64,000 nt of DNA from contig NZ_JAKJSD010000018.1 of assembly GCF_029029505.1 (NCBI RefSeq), positions 23,627-87,626 on the forward strand, read 5' to 3'. The stretch is from Ancylomarina sp. DW003. GTDB lineage: Bacteria; Bacteroidota; Bacteroidia; Bacteroidales; Marinifilaceae. Of the stretch, positions 19,015-28,055 are shown one piece after another. Below the pieces are notes generated by a model, which worked only from the letters and a program-made list of their open reading frames with translations, was not told the DNA's origin and did not search any database. The first letter of the stretch is position 1; each line of letters starts with the position of its first letter. Made by a program: the position numbers and the translations under genes.

Positions 19015-21018
19015 ATGAAAAATATAAAATATCTATTTATATCGCTATTAGCTGTTCTTTTTATCGCTTGTGAAGACGATTTTGACACGCCAAATGTAAC
19101 GGAGCCGGTTCAAGGAACTGCTCCTGTGCTCGAGGAAGTAACTGAAGAGATAGACTTGGTTCTTGAAAAGAAAAATGAAAAAAATGCGATCGTAGAATTA
19201 AACTGGTCTGCTGCTACATATGCCGATCCTATTGGAGTTCGATACTATATACAAATCGACACAGTAGGTAATGAGTTTAAGGCGCCTTTAGAGTTTGATA
19301 GAGTGTCTGAGACAACAACTTTAATTACTGTTGGTGGTCTAAATACTTTGATTTCTAGCAGATATGCTCCTGCCAAAATGGTAGAGCTTGAAGGTAGAAT
19401 TAGAGCTTTTGCTAACGAGGACCTTAATAGCTTGTACTCTGCTTCTTTTACAATGAAAGTAACGCCTTACCTTGACGTACCTGTCCCTTCTGACCTATTT
19501 ATGTTTGGAACAGCTACAGGTGCAGAGCAAGTAGATGGAGCTTTAAAGGCTTATGGTAAAGACAATGTCTTTACAAAATACCTAAAGCTTACAAAGGATG
19601 GCTTATTTAAATTTTCTGACAAGCAAGCAGAAGATGGTTATGACTATAACTTCGCAAAATTTGCTACCCGATCTGAAAATGTTGAAGCTGCTGGTGATGA
19701 AGCAGGAAACTTCAAGTTTACAGGCGAAACTGGATGGTACGCTGTTACTGCTGACTTTGTAAACAGTAATCTAACTATTGCAGCTTATGAAAGTTACGTT
19801 AGTGATTATCCAAACATTTACCTTGTTGGAGATTATAATGCGACTGATCCTGCGTGGAGCCCTGGAACATCACCAGAAATGACACGTAAATCAGAAGGTG
19901 TTTATTCAATTGAAGTAACTCTAAAAGATGGAGCTGCTTTTAAATTCATCAATCAACAAAATTCGGATGGCCTAGATTGGGCTGATGCAAGTTCTGATGG
20001 AAACTCTGGCATAGTAGCACCTAAAGGTAAGAACAATAACATCGCTTTTGATGGGGCTGATAAAACTTATATTGTCACATTGGATCTTAACAAAGGTATC
20101 TACAAAATCGAAGAGGCTGCTATTTACCTTGTAGGTGATGCAACCGAGGCAGGTTGGAATATCGATAACGCAATTGAATTAAAATATCGTTCAGGTCATA
20201 ACGCTTATATGGGATATATTCCATTAAAGAGTGGAAATCTTAAGTTTTTCCCTGTTAAAGGCAGTTGGGATAATGGTATGGGTAGAATTACCGATACTGA
20301 AGACCCTAAAGGCGGCTTATTAGGTGGCGAAAACAAGGACATTCCTAGCACCAATACAACTTCTGATTTCAAATTATACAGAGTTGCCGTATGGTTTGAT
20401 GCAGATGCTGCTTCGTACAAATACTCTATTCTTGATGCTGAAATGACACTCGTTGGAGATGCAACTCCTGCAGATTGGTCTATTGATAATGGGTTCAACA
20501 TGGTATATGCTGGAGAAGGCAAATGGACAACATATGTGGACATGAATGCAACTGGTGGTTTCAAATTTTTCTATGAGACCGGAAACTGGAATTCAGGCTA
20601 TAAGGAAATTAGCGATGGTAATCTATCTCTTGAAGGTGGAGATCCAAATATTGCAACGCCTGGAGCTGGCTATTATAAATTAACAATGGACACTTATAAT
20701 ATGACCTATACTAAAGATCTTATTGCTGATAAAAAGATGTTCTTAGTCGGTTCTCCTAATGGTTGGGATATCAATGCTGGTATCGAAATGACTTGGGATG
20801 ACACTAATAAAGAGTGGATTCTTATCACAGATCTTGCAGCTGACGATGCTTTTAAAGTATTTGCTGAATCAGGAAACTGGGACAGTGGATTTAAGTTCAA
20901 ATACGAAATGCTTAACTTTGAAGGTGGAGATCCTAACTTATCAACTCCTGATGGTGCTGGAAATTATACAATCAAATTTAGCCTAGCTAAAAGAACTTTG
21001 ACTTTTACAAAAAACTAA
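19015..21018 (+). CDS. susF: SusF-like multi-module starch-binding lipoprotein
   Basis: This 667-residue lipoprotein (lipobox FIAC, acidic residues after the Cys) begins almost identically to the upstream SusE-like protein (MKNIKY), suggesting duplication. An N-terminal SusE-type domain spans ~30-150. Five similar beta modules then start near residues 159, 267, 369, 475 and 575, each opening with a (Y/F)LVG-type strand and a Trp-containing loop such as GDATEAGWNID, GDATPADWSID and GSPNGWDIN. These resemble the carbohydrate-binding modules of SusE/SusF. Bacteroides SusF is shorter with three modules, so this is an expanded version. An intrinsic terminator follows at 21035-21067. Confidence 0.83.
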   Translation: MKNIKYLFISLLAVLFIACEDDFDTPNVTEPVQGTAPVLEEVTEEIDLVLEKKNEKNAIVELNWSAATYADPIGVRYYIQIDTVGNEFKAPLEFDRVSETTTLITVGGLNTLISSRYAPAKMVELEGRIRAFANEDLNSLYSASFTMKVTPYLDVPVPSDLFMFGTATGAEQVDGALKAYGKDNVFTKYLKLTKDGLFKFSDKQAEDGYDYNFAKFATRSENVEAAGDEAGNFKFTGETGWYAVTADFVNSNLTIAAYESYVSDYPNIYLVGDYNATDPAWSPGTSPEMTRKSEGVYSIEVTLKDGAAFKFINQQNSDGLDWADASSDGNSGIVAPKGKNNNIAFDGADKTYIVTLDLNKGIYKIEEAAIYLVGDATEAGWNIDNAIELKYRSGHNAYMGYIPLKSGNLKFFPVKGSWDNGMGRITDTEDPKGGLLGGENKDIPSTNTTSDFKLYRVAVWFDADAASYKYSILDAEMTLVGDATPADWSIDNGFNMVYAGEGKWTTYVDMNATGGFKFFYETGNWNSGYKEISDGNLSLEGGDPNIATPGAGYYKLTMDTYNMTYTKDLIADKKMFLVGSPNGWDINAGIEMTWDDTNKEWILITDLAADDAFKVFAESGNWDSGFKFKYEMLNFEGGDPNLSTPDGAGNYTIKFSLAKRTLTFTKN

Positions 21019-21034
21019 GAATCTATAAGTAAAG

Positions 21035-21067
21035 ATCACGGGAATTGAATTCCCGTGATTTTTTTTT
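21035..21067 (+). terminator. Intrinsic terminator after susF-like gene
   Basis: A perfect inverted repeat ATCACGGGAATT/AATTCCCGTGAT with a minimal loop is followed by a run of nine T. It separates the susCDEF genes from the amylase gene, so the amylase is either reached by partial read-through or has its own promoter. Confidence 0.85.
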
Positions 21068-21138
21068 ACTAATATTCCATAACTTACCAATAAGACATAT
21101 AAGTTATCCGATTGACAATTAAGAATTAACTCTCATTT

Positions 21139-24100
21139 ATGAAAAAAATCTACTCCATATTAGTTCTTCTATCACTCATATTTAGTTCTCAAATAAGTTG
21201 GAGTCAAATTGTCACGACCTCTCCTAGCTTCCCTACTGAAAATGCTGAAGTGACCATAACCTTTGATGCCAGTCTTGGCAACCAAGGATTAAAAGATTTT
21301 ACCGGTGATGTCTATGCACACACTGGAGTTATAACAGACAATAGTACATCTGCTAGTGATTGGAAGTACGTTATTAGCGATTGGGCTGTTAATGTAGATA
21401 AGATTAAAATGACCAGTCTTGGTAACAACAAATGGGAATTAAAAATCACACCTGATGTTCGATCCTATTATAGCGTTCCTGCTGGTGAAGAAATTCAAAA
21501 AATGGCCTTTGTATTTAGAAATGCAGATGGCTCAAAAGTCGGTAAAGACACAGGTGACAAAGATATTTTTGTAGATATTAGTACTGAAGGACTCAATGTT
21601 TCATTTTCAAGTCCTCAGAACAACAGTATTATTGAAAAATCTACTGATTTTACTGTAACCATTAATTCTGCAGCAAGTGATAACCTTCAGCTCTATGTTG
21701 ATGGCATCCTTGACGAAACTACCTCGACGACTTCTATTTCGAAAACTTTCAACTATCCTGCTGCTGGCGACCACGAATTCGTTACAGTAGCTACTGCAGG
21801 TTCTGAAGAAAAACGTGATACGGTAAAAATCGTCATCCGACAGGATACTCAAATTGAAACGCGTCCATCTGGCTTAAAAGATGGTATAAACTACATCTCA
21901 GATACCGAAGTTACCTTACAACTATTTGCTCCACTTAAAAACTACGTTTACCTTATTGGAGATTTTAACGACTGGTTGTTAAGTAATAATTACCAAATGA
22001 AAAAAGATGGTGATTATTTCTGGTTGACTTTAGATAACCTAACCCCAGCCAAAGAATATATTTTTCAATATTTTATAGATGGAGATATAAAAATTGCAGA
22101 TCCTTATGCTGACAAACTACTCGACCCCTGGAACGATAAATATATTACGAATGAGGTTTATCCAAATCTAATTGCATATCCAGCCGATAAAACCAGTGAA
22201 TTTGCTTCAGTCTTTCAAACCGCTCAAACAGATTTTACGTGGGACGATACAGATTTTACCATGCCAGATCATGATAATCTCGTTATATATGAATTGCTCA
22301 TTCGTGATTTTACAGCTGATGGAGATTTAAAAACAGTTACCGATACGCTTGATTACCTGCAACGCTTAGGTGTTAATGCAATTGAGCTAATGCCTTTCAA
22401 CGAATTTGAAGGGAATGATTCGTGGGGTTATAATCCGGCTTTCTACTTTGCTCCTGACAAGGCTTACGGAACAAAGAATGATTACAAAACATTCATTAAT
22501 GAGTGTCACAAACGTGGTATAGCTGTTCTTATGGATATGGTATTAAATCATTCTTTTGGACAGTCACCATTCTTTAGAATGTACGAAGAAGGTGGTAAAC
22601 CAAGTTCTGATAACCCATGGTACAATCGCGAACACAACTTTGAGAATACCGATGCTCACTGGGGGGCAGACTTCAATCACGAAAGTTTGGAAACTCAAAA
22701 ACTGGTTGATCGTATTAATACCTATTGGATAGATGAATACCATATTGATGGTTATCGATTTGATTTCACAAAAGGTTTTTCGAACACTTATCACGATTCA
22801 AGTGATCCTTGGGCAGGTAAGTACGACGCTGATAGAATTCGTTTACTCAAGCGAATGGTAGATAAAATTTGGGAGGCAAATCCCAATGCTTTCGTTTGTT
22901 TCGAGCATTTATCTGATAATTATGAAGAAAAAGAACTGGCTGCTTATGGTATTCACTTGTGGGGAAATGCCAATCATAATTACAACGAAGCCACCATGGG
23001 ATTTAACGAAAATGGAAAATCCGATTTGAGCTGGACATCTTGGAAAGAACGAGAATGGATTGCACCCAGATTGATTTCCTATATGGAGAGTCACGATGAA
23101 GAAAGACTAATGGTTAAAAATTTGGAGTTTGGTAATTCTTCCGGCGATTACAATGTAAAAGATCTTCCAACAGCCTTATCAAGAATCGAAACTGCCGGAG
23201 CTATTTTCTTTGCTACTCCTGGTCCTAAAATGATTTGGCAATTTGGTGAGCTTGGTTATGATATTTCAATTGATGAGAACGGCCGTACAGGAAAAAAGCC
23301 TGTTAAATGGGATTATCTCGACGATCCAGATCGCTTACACCTAAATCAAGTGTTTTCGGCACTTATAAAGCTTAAAATACAAGAACCTGCATTCTCGTCT
23401 GATAATTTTACATTAAACACATCAGGAGCCTTAAAACGAGTTGAAATTAATCATTCTGATATGGATATACGAGTGGTTGCCAATTTTGACGTTACTGAAG
23501 GTAGTATTTCACCGAATTTTAGTAAAACGGGCACTTGGTACGACTATTTTAATGGTACAGAGCTTGCTGTTACTGATGTTAATATGGACATCAACTTAGA
23601 AGCCGGAGCGTATCGCCTATTTACCACAAAGCATTTGGAAACTCCTGCTATTCCTGAAGCTCCTGTTGCAAATACACTTGTTATAAATGGTGATTTTATA
23701 GTTGATGAAACTATCACTGCTTCTTATGTGTATTCTGACGTTAATGATGATCCTGAAGGAGGATCCATTATTACTTGGTATCGTGCAGATAATACATCTG
23801 GTACTAATGAAATTGAAATTCAAACAGGTAGCTCTCTTGAATATGTAATTACCAGAGACGATGCTGGCAAATATTTAAGATTTTCCGTAACCCCGGTAGC
23901 CACTACAGGAGAAGTACTTATTGGTAAAAAAACATATTCGGTCTACTCCCAAGCTATTGATTATGCAACGGGAATTGAAGATGTACTCGATGAAGAACTC
24001 AGAGTTTATCCAAATCCTGTAAAGGATCTACTCCACCTGGATAATCTGAAACAGGTTAAACGAATAAGTCTCTATAGTCTGACAGGAAGATCAATACTTT

Positions 24101-24222
24101 ATAAAGAAGCTCCAAACAGTAATGAGATTTTAAATATTGGTCATTTAAGTCAAGGTATTTATATCATGATTTTTGAACTTGAAGATGGCAGTAAATTAAC
24201 TAGAAAGGTCGTTAAGCAATAA
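21139..24222 (+). CDS. GH13 alpha-amylase secreted by the type IX system
   Basis: This is a 1027-residue exported protein with a signal ending near SWSQ. N-terminal beta domains cover ~25-240 and a CBM48/glycogen-debranching-like module lies near 260-350 (VYLIGDFNDWL). The GH13 barrel has DMVLNHSFG, GYRFDFTKG (nucleophile Asp near 541), CFEHLSD (acid/base Glu near 586) and MESHDEERL (Asp near 650). A linker/Ig-like region precedes a C-terminal sorting domain from about residue 954 (LRVYPNPVKD, ending in a basic RKVVKQ), the type IX secretion signal. It probably takes the surface amylase role that the lipoprotein SusG has in Bacteroides. It lies between two terminators. Confidence 0.9.
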   Translation: MKKIYSILVLLSLIFSSQISWSQIVTTSPSFPTENAEVTITFDASLGNQGLKDFTGDVYAHTGVITDNSTSASDWKYVISDWAVNVDKIKMTSLGNNKWELKITPDVRSYYSVPAGEEIQKMAFVFRNADGSKVGKDTGDKDIFVDISTEGLNVSFSSPQNNSIIEKSTDFTVTINSAASDNLQLYVDGILDETTSTTSISKTFNYPAAGDHEFVTVATAGSEEKRDTVKIVIRQDTQIETRPSGLKDGINYISDTEVTLQLFAPLKNYVYLIGDFNDWLLSNNYQMKKDGDYFWLTLDNLTPAKEYIFQYFIDGDIKIADPYADKLLDPWNDKYITNEVYPNLIAYPADKTSEFASVFQTAQTDFTWDDTDFTMPDHDNLVIYELLIRDFTADGDLKTVTDTLDYLQRLGVNAIELMPFNEFEGNDSWGYNPAFYFAPDKAYGTKNDYKTFINECHKRGIAVLMDMVLNHSFGQSPFFRMYEEGGKPSSDNPWYNREHNFENTDAHWGADFNHESLETQKLVDRINTYWIDEYHIDGYRFDFTKGFSNTYHDSSDPWAGKYDADRIRLLKRMVDKIWEANPNAFVCFEHLSDNYEEKELAAYGIHLWGNANHNYNEATMGFNENGKSDLSWTSWKEREWIAPRLISYMESHDEERLMVKNLEFGNSSGDYNVKDLPTALSRIETAGAIFFATPGPKMIWQFGELGYDISIDENGRTGKKPVKWDYLDDPDRLHLNQVFSALIKLKIQEPAFSSDNFTLNTSGALKRVEINHSDMDIRVVANFDVTEGSISPNFSKTGTWYDYFNGTELAVTDVNMDINLEAGAYRLFTTKHLETPAIPEAPVANTLVINGDFIVDETITASYVYSDVNDDPEGGSIITWYRADNTSGTNEIEIQTGSSLEYVITRDDAGKYLRFSVTPVATTGEVLIGKKTYSVYSQAIDYATGIEDVLDEELRVYPNPVKDLLHLDNLKQVKRISLYSLTGRSILYKEAPNSNEILNIGHLSQGIYIMIFELEDGSKLTRKVVKQ

Positions 24223-24243
24223 TTCAATTTTCATAAATTTGGG

Positions 24244-24279
24244 AAATCCCACTTAGCTCTGGCTAAGTGGGATTTTTTT
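24244..24279 (+). terminator. Intrinsic terminator after the T9SS amylase
   Basis: Perfect 14-bp arms AAATCCCACTTAGC / GCTAAGTGGGATTT around a TCTG loop end in a T run on the plus strand. The arms also place A residues upstream, so it could act for the convergent minus-strand gene that ends at 24368. Confidence 0.85.
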
Positions 24280-24367
24280 GTTTGATAAGGCTTTCCAAGA
24301 TTCGAAAAAGCCAAGTTCTGGGTTTGACTTTGACCTAAAGCTAAAATACCCAGCCAGAGTTCTCTAC

Positions 24368-25813
24368 TTATTTAATTATTAATTCTAAACGATATTTTAT
24401 CTCTGAATGTTCAAGCTTTATTATTAATGTGTAATCTCCCGGAATTAAAGGCTCGTCGGGAATTGATATCTTAAATACAAATGGAGATTCTCCATAGCTT
24501 CCAATTTGCTGGCGAACCAATTGATCTTTACTGTCCAATATCTTTAAATCCAATTCACCATTTACAAACTGTTTTATATGAAACTGCGCAAATACGTTCT
24601 CTGATTCGGAATAATAATATTCCTGATTGGTTCCAATAAACTCATGTGGCTCCTGTTTATTATTTTCGTTAAGATCCATAAATCCTGTAAAGATGAAGAA
24701 TCCTTCCTGCCCTTTTTTAAATTCTGGAGCTAAATTCTCAACATTCTCTGTCACATTCATTTCCATTTGGGGTGCTTCAGGAATCGAATCAGTTTGCTCA
24801 GTTTCTTCAACTTTATCAATTTGTTCTACCAATTCAGGCTTTACTATCGCATCCTCCGTAATGCTTTTAATTGTATCATTTATTTGAACTAAAAGCCTAT
24901 ATTGCACCGGATTACTGTTAGATAATGATGCAGTTAACAGATACTCTCCAGCAGGAACAGTTTTTAATACCCGAAGAAAATGGTTTCCTTCATTTACAGT
25001 ATCTTTTCGCATTGTAAAATGTTGCAAACTATCCATACGCGAGATATTCATTGCTATCAAATCATATTTCGAATTCCAAATCTGATAAACAACTTCCTCA
25101 TTACTCATTGGTAGATTTAATCCAACCTCCAAATCAACATTGCCTAGCTCATATTGATTTTGATTTAAGCCTAAAACTTCGACACTATCCATTTTCATGT
25201 CTCCATCCTCATCAACCCACTCTTTAAATAAGTGAAAACTTTCAGGCAATAATTTCTTTCTAATCTTTAAGAAAGCCTTTCCACTAGGTTCTTTTAAATC
25301 GAACTTAATCTGATAAGTTGTTCCTGCGCCTTCTGGGTTTACCGTTAAGATATATTTGCCTACAGGAAGGAAAGCATCAAAGTTAGAATATGTAAACAGA
25401 GGATCACTTGTATAATTCTTACGAACTGTTCGTATTAAGTTTCCACTTGTATCCCAAATTCTAAGTTTTAGTTTTGTACCATTAACAATGGCAGGATCAT
25501 ATAAAGATGCACTAATTGCTTCTCCCTTCGAAAAAGATTCCTTTCCCAAACCAAAAAACTCATTCTTTTCAGCCACTTCATTTTCGTTCAAATCAACCCA
25601 TTTGTTGTAGGCAAACAAACCAATGGGAATTCCATTCTTTTTCTGGCTGTCTTGTTGTTGAGTTACTTCCGGTTCTTGAACATTTACATCTGTGTTAGAA
25701 AGAGAATCTTGTATAAATTGTTCCTGTGCACTTGTAATTCCGATCGTGCCAACCAATATGGCAAGTATCAAATAATACCTACCAATAATACATATCGTCG
25801 TTTTGTATATCAT
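24368..25813 (-). CDS. Unrecognised secreted protein with three EF-hand-like repeats
   Basis: I do not recognise a named family. The 481-residue protein has a signal peptide (MIYKTTICII...ITSAQ). After a Gln-rich linker come three related units of about 110-130 residues, near 66-175, 194-312 and 372-480. Each opens with an aromatic strand and a 12-residue loop fitting the EF-hand pattern: D74-E85 (DLNENEVAEKNE), D201-E212 (DEDGDMKMDSVE) and D380-E391 (DLNENNKQEPHE). Each then has a beta-rich section (KLKLRIWD..., VVYQIWN..., LDLKILD...) ending in a P-x-G-(K/E/D)-Y strand (LPVGKYILTV, VPAGEYLLTA, IPGDYTLII). A Glu/Pro-rich linker separates units 2 and 3. A periplasmic or surface calcium-binding role is inference. 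It is convergent with the amylase gene. Confidence 0.8.
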   Translation of the reverse strand: MIYKTTICIIGRYYLILAILVGTIGITSAQEQFIQDSLSNTDVNVQEPEVTQQQDSQKKNGIPIGLFAYNKWVDLNENEVAEKNEFFGLGKESFSKGEAISASLYDPAIVNGTKLKLRIWDTSGNLIRTVRKNYTSDPLFTYSNFDAFLPVGKYILTVNPEGAGTTYQIKFDLKEPSGKAFLKIRKKLLPESFHLFKEWVDEDGDMKMDSVEVLGLNQNQYELGNVDLEVGLNLPMSNEEVVYQIWNSKYDLIAMNISRMDSLQHFTMRKDTVNEGNHFLRVLKTVPAGEYLLTASLSNSNPVQYRLLVQINDTIKSITEDAIVKPELVEQIDKVEETEQTDSIPEAPQMEMNVTENVENLAPEFKKGQEGFFIFTGFMDLNENNKQEPHEFIGTNQEYYYSESENVFAQFHIKQFVNGELDLKILDSKDQLVRQQIGSYGESPFVFKISIPDEPLIPGDYTLIIKLEHSEIKYRLELIIK

Positions 25814-26349
25814 GGTATTTGGTTTAAAGCTGAATAAAAAAAAAGAATTGCTTCCTTTTAAAATACGATTTTAATACCATATATGTTTTATCCTCACCCA
25901 ATTAGTTTGATCAAACACAGGTTAAAAATGGTTAAAAATATTTATTTCAGTCAACACCAATAATTTACTAAAGAGCAGAGGAACAAATATTCAATTATAA
26001 ATTTGTTAAGCATATTTGTTTAGACGCTTGAGAGGTAACTTGCCAAGTTTCTTTTTATGGTGCATATTATCTCACATTTGATTAACATGTACCCAAAACA
26101 CAAAAATAATCCCACTTAATTATAACATGATGTGTTTTATCCCATTAAGCCCGCAGAGATGTTTTTTCTGAGGGGGTAAGCACTTATCTCCCTAATGAGG
26201 AATTCTCTCACAATCGATAAAATCAATCAGCTATTAGATAAAAAGTTTGGTTCGATTCATATTTTTTAACAAGGAATCTAGATACGTCAATATATTCTTT
26301 CTTATATTTAGTAGTTCAAATTAAAAGCTACAGACTAAATCATACAGGT
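25814..26349. other. Intergenic region with a perfect palindrome
   Basis: This 536-base region lies between the minus-strand repeat protein and the plus-strand thioredoxin operon and should hold both promoters. A perfect 12-bp palindrome GTTTGATCAAAC is at 25905-25916, 92 bases upstream of the repeat-protein start. A near-palindrome around GAATTC lies near 26203. No confident promoter, RNA or small ORF was recognised. Confidence 0.5.
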
Positions 26350-26793
26350 ATGACGTACAAAACCACGGTAATTAGCATTTTTTTAATCCTAACTAGCCTT
26401 TCAAATGGGCTCTCACAAAGCAATCAGCTCGAAAAAGCAGCAAAAACAGCTAAAGAAGAAAACAAGCTTATTTTCATGAATTTCTCTGGTTCTGACTGGT
26501 GTCGATCGTGTATAATTCTTAAGCAATCGATATTAGATACACCTGAATTCAAGGCATTCGCCAATAAAGAGTTGGTTCTTGTAGACGTTGATTTTCCAAG
26601 GAAGAAGAAAAATAGATTGGATAAAGAACAAACTCAATATAATGAGAGTTTGGCTGCCAAGTACAATAAGGATGGACAATTTCCAACCATTATCATTCTC
26701 GATTCCGATCTAAAAATTGTAGCAAAAACGGACTATAAGCGATTGAGTCCAGAGCAATATATCAATCACATTAAACAACTGATAGGCCAATAG
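26350..26793 (+). CDS. Exported thioredoxin-like protein
   Basis: The 147-residue protein has a signal peptide (to about SNGLSQ) and a thioredoxin fold with the redox motif in SGSDWCRSC (CxxC = CRSC), a DVDF strand and the cis-Pro segment QFPTIII. It resembles the thioredoxin_7/DUF255-like group that reduces or protects periplasmic thiols. It is the first gene of a tight four-gene operon, 1 base before apbE. The last genes encode a Cys-tailed lipoprotein and a predicted barrel, so it may keep those cysteines reduced (inference). Confidence 0.85.
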   Translation: MTYKTTVISIFLILTSLSNGLSQSNQLEKAAKTAKEENKLIFMNFSGSDWCRSCIILKQSILDTPEFKAFANKELVLVDVDFPRKKKNRLDKEQTQYNESLAAKYNKDGQFPTIIILDSDLKIVAKTDYKRLSPEQYINHIKQLIGQ

Positions 26794-26794
26794 G

Positions 26795-27844
26795 ATGATA
26801 CGATACATCAGCAGCTTAATTCTTCTTTTTATTTCACTATCTGTTATAGGACAGAGCGAGTCGCACACCAAGACGCTGCTTCTTATGGGCTCTCGTTTCG
26901 AGCTGACAGCAATCAGTCCGGATCAAAACAAAGCCTCGGCTGCTATCGAAGCTGGCATTGCAGAAATTAAGCGTATCGAGAAACTCATTTCGTCGTGGGA
27001 CAGCAAATCTCAAACCTCTCTAGTTAATAAAAATGCAGGTATAAAACCTGTTGTGGTCGATCAGGAACTTTTTAATTTAATTCGTCGTTCTTTAAAAATA
27101 TCCAAGCTAACTCGTGGTGCATTCGACATCAGCTATGCTTCGGTAGATAAAATTTGGCGTTTTAATGGTGAAATGACTGAACTTCCCGATTCGAGTAAGG
27201 TGGCTGCATCGGTAGCTAAGATCAATTATCAAAACATTATTCTAAATCCAGAAAAAAGAAGCATATTCTTAGCTAAAGAAGGAATGAAAATTGGATTTGG
27301 AGCTATAGGGAAAGGCTATGCTGCCAATAAGGCTCTCGATATCATGTCGAAAATGGATTTGAAAGGTGCACTGGTTAATGCCTCCGGCGACCTAATCAGC
27401 TGGGGAAAAGATGAAGGTGGTAAAGATTGGAAAATTGGGATTATCAATCCAAAACAAAAAGAAAAGGTCTTCTCATGGTTGAATATTAACGAAACAGCTC
27501 TTGTTACTTCGGGTAACTACGAAAGATTTGTCATCATAAATGGTCAACGCTATTCACACATTATAGATCCAAGAACAGGTTATCCTGTGCGAGGCTTAAG
27601 TAGTGTGAGTATTATATGTCCCAATGCTGAACTTGCAGATGCATTAGCAACATCTGTTTTTGTTTTGGGTAAGGATAAAGGTCTTGACCTTATCAATCGA
27701 CTTAAAGGCATCGAATGTCTTTTAATTACAGATAAACAAGAACTTTTTACATCTGATAATTTACACTTAGATTATATTCAGAAACCAATAACTAATCACA
27801 AATACCAAATTAAAATTGGAAATGAACATGCGCAGAAAAAATAA
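26795..27844 (+). CDS. apbE: FAD:protein FMN transferase (ApbE family)
   Basis: This 349-residue exported protein (signal ending near VIGQ) carries the ApbE signatures in order: MGSRFELTA, FDISYASVDKIW, IGFGAIGKGYAANKA, VNASGDLISWG, TSGNYERF, SHIIDPRTGYPV and LADALATSVFVLG, with Asp and Thr positions typical of the Mg/FAD site. ApbE enzymes attach FMN covalently to a Ser/Thr of exported proteins. It overlaps the next small gene by about 20 bases. No classic FMN-bind domain protein is encoded nearby, so the substrate is not obvious; the downstream DUF3570-like protein has an SGAS tetrapeptide that deserves a look. Family assignment is firm. Confidence 0.92.
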   Translation: MIRYISSLILLFISLSVIGQSESHTKTLLLMGSRFELTAISPDQNKASAAIEAGIAEIKRIEKLISSWDSKSQTSLVNKNAGIKPVVVDQELFNLIRRSLKISKLTRGAFDISYASVDKIWRFNGEMTELPDSSKVAASVAKINYQNIILNPEKRSIFLAKEGMKIGFGAIGKGYAANKALDIMSKMDLKGALVNASGDLISWGKDEGGKDWKIGIINPKQKEKVFSWLNINETALVTSGNYERFVIINGQRYSHIIDPRTGYPVRGLSSVSIICPNAELADALATSVFVLGKDKGLDLINRLKGIECLLITDKQELFTSDNLHLDYIQKPITNHKYQIKIGNEHAQKK

Positions 27845-28055
27845 AACTTTACTACTGCTCTGTGGTTTATGCTTATTGTTTGGCCTCAACTCATGTATGT
27901 CAGTTGCTGCTTATCAAAAAGCAATGCTTAACGACGAAGCAATGGCGCTTCAGGCTAAAAAGCTCGAAAGCTATGAATCGAATTTTCAATCGTACCGCGA
28001 AGGTGCTGCCGGTGCCAACGGCGGTAAATCAGGGGGAGGTTGTGGATGCAATTAA
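27822..28055 (+). CDS. Small DUF4266-like lipoprotein with GGGCGCN tail
   Basis: This is a 77-residue lipoprotein; the signal ends in the lipobox LNSC. The ATG at 27822 is chosen over an upstream TTG (27816); an ATG at 27828 is an alternative. The mature part is a short Ala/Leu-rich helical stretch (AYQKAMLNDEAMALQAKKLESYESNF) followed by YREGAAGANGG and the C-terminal GGGCGCN with two cysteines. This fits the DUF4266 family as I know it, which travels with ApbE and DUF3570. It overlaps apbE at its start and the next gene at its end. Its function is unknown; the tail could bind metal, form a thioether or disulphide, or be modified (inference). Confidence 0.82.
   Translation: MNMRRKNKTLLLLCGLCLLFGLNSCMSVAAYQKAMLNDEAMALQAKKLESYESNFQSYREGAAGANGGKSGGGCGCN
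28032..28039 (+). promoter_or_regulatory. Shine-Dalgarno-like GGGGGAGG inside the DUF4266-like gene
   Basis: GGGGGAGG lies 6 bases before the ATG at 28046. It is formed by the codons of the conserved Gly-Gly-Gly tail, so protein tail and ribosome binding site of the next gene coincide. It supports 28046 over the in-frame TTG at 28040 as the start. Strong SD sequences are uncommon in this window. Confidence 0.55.
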
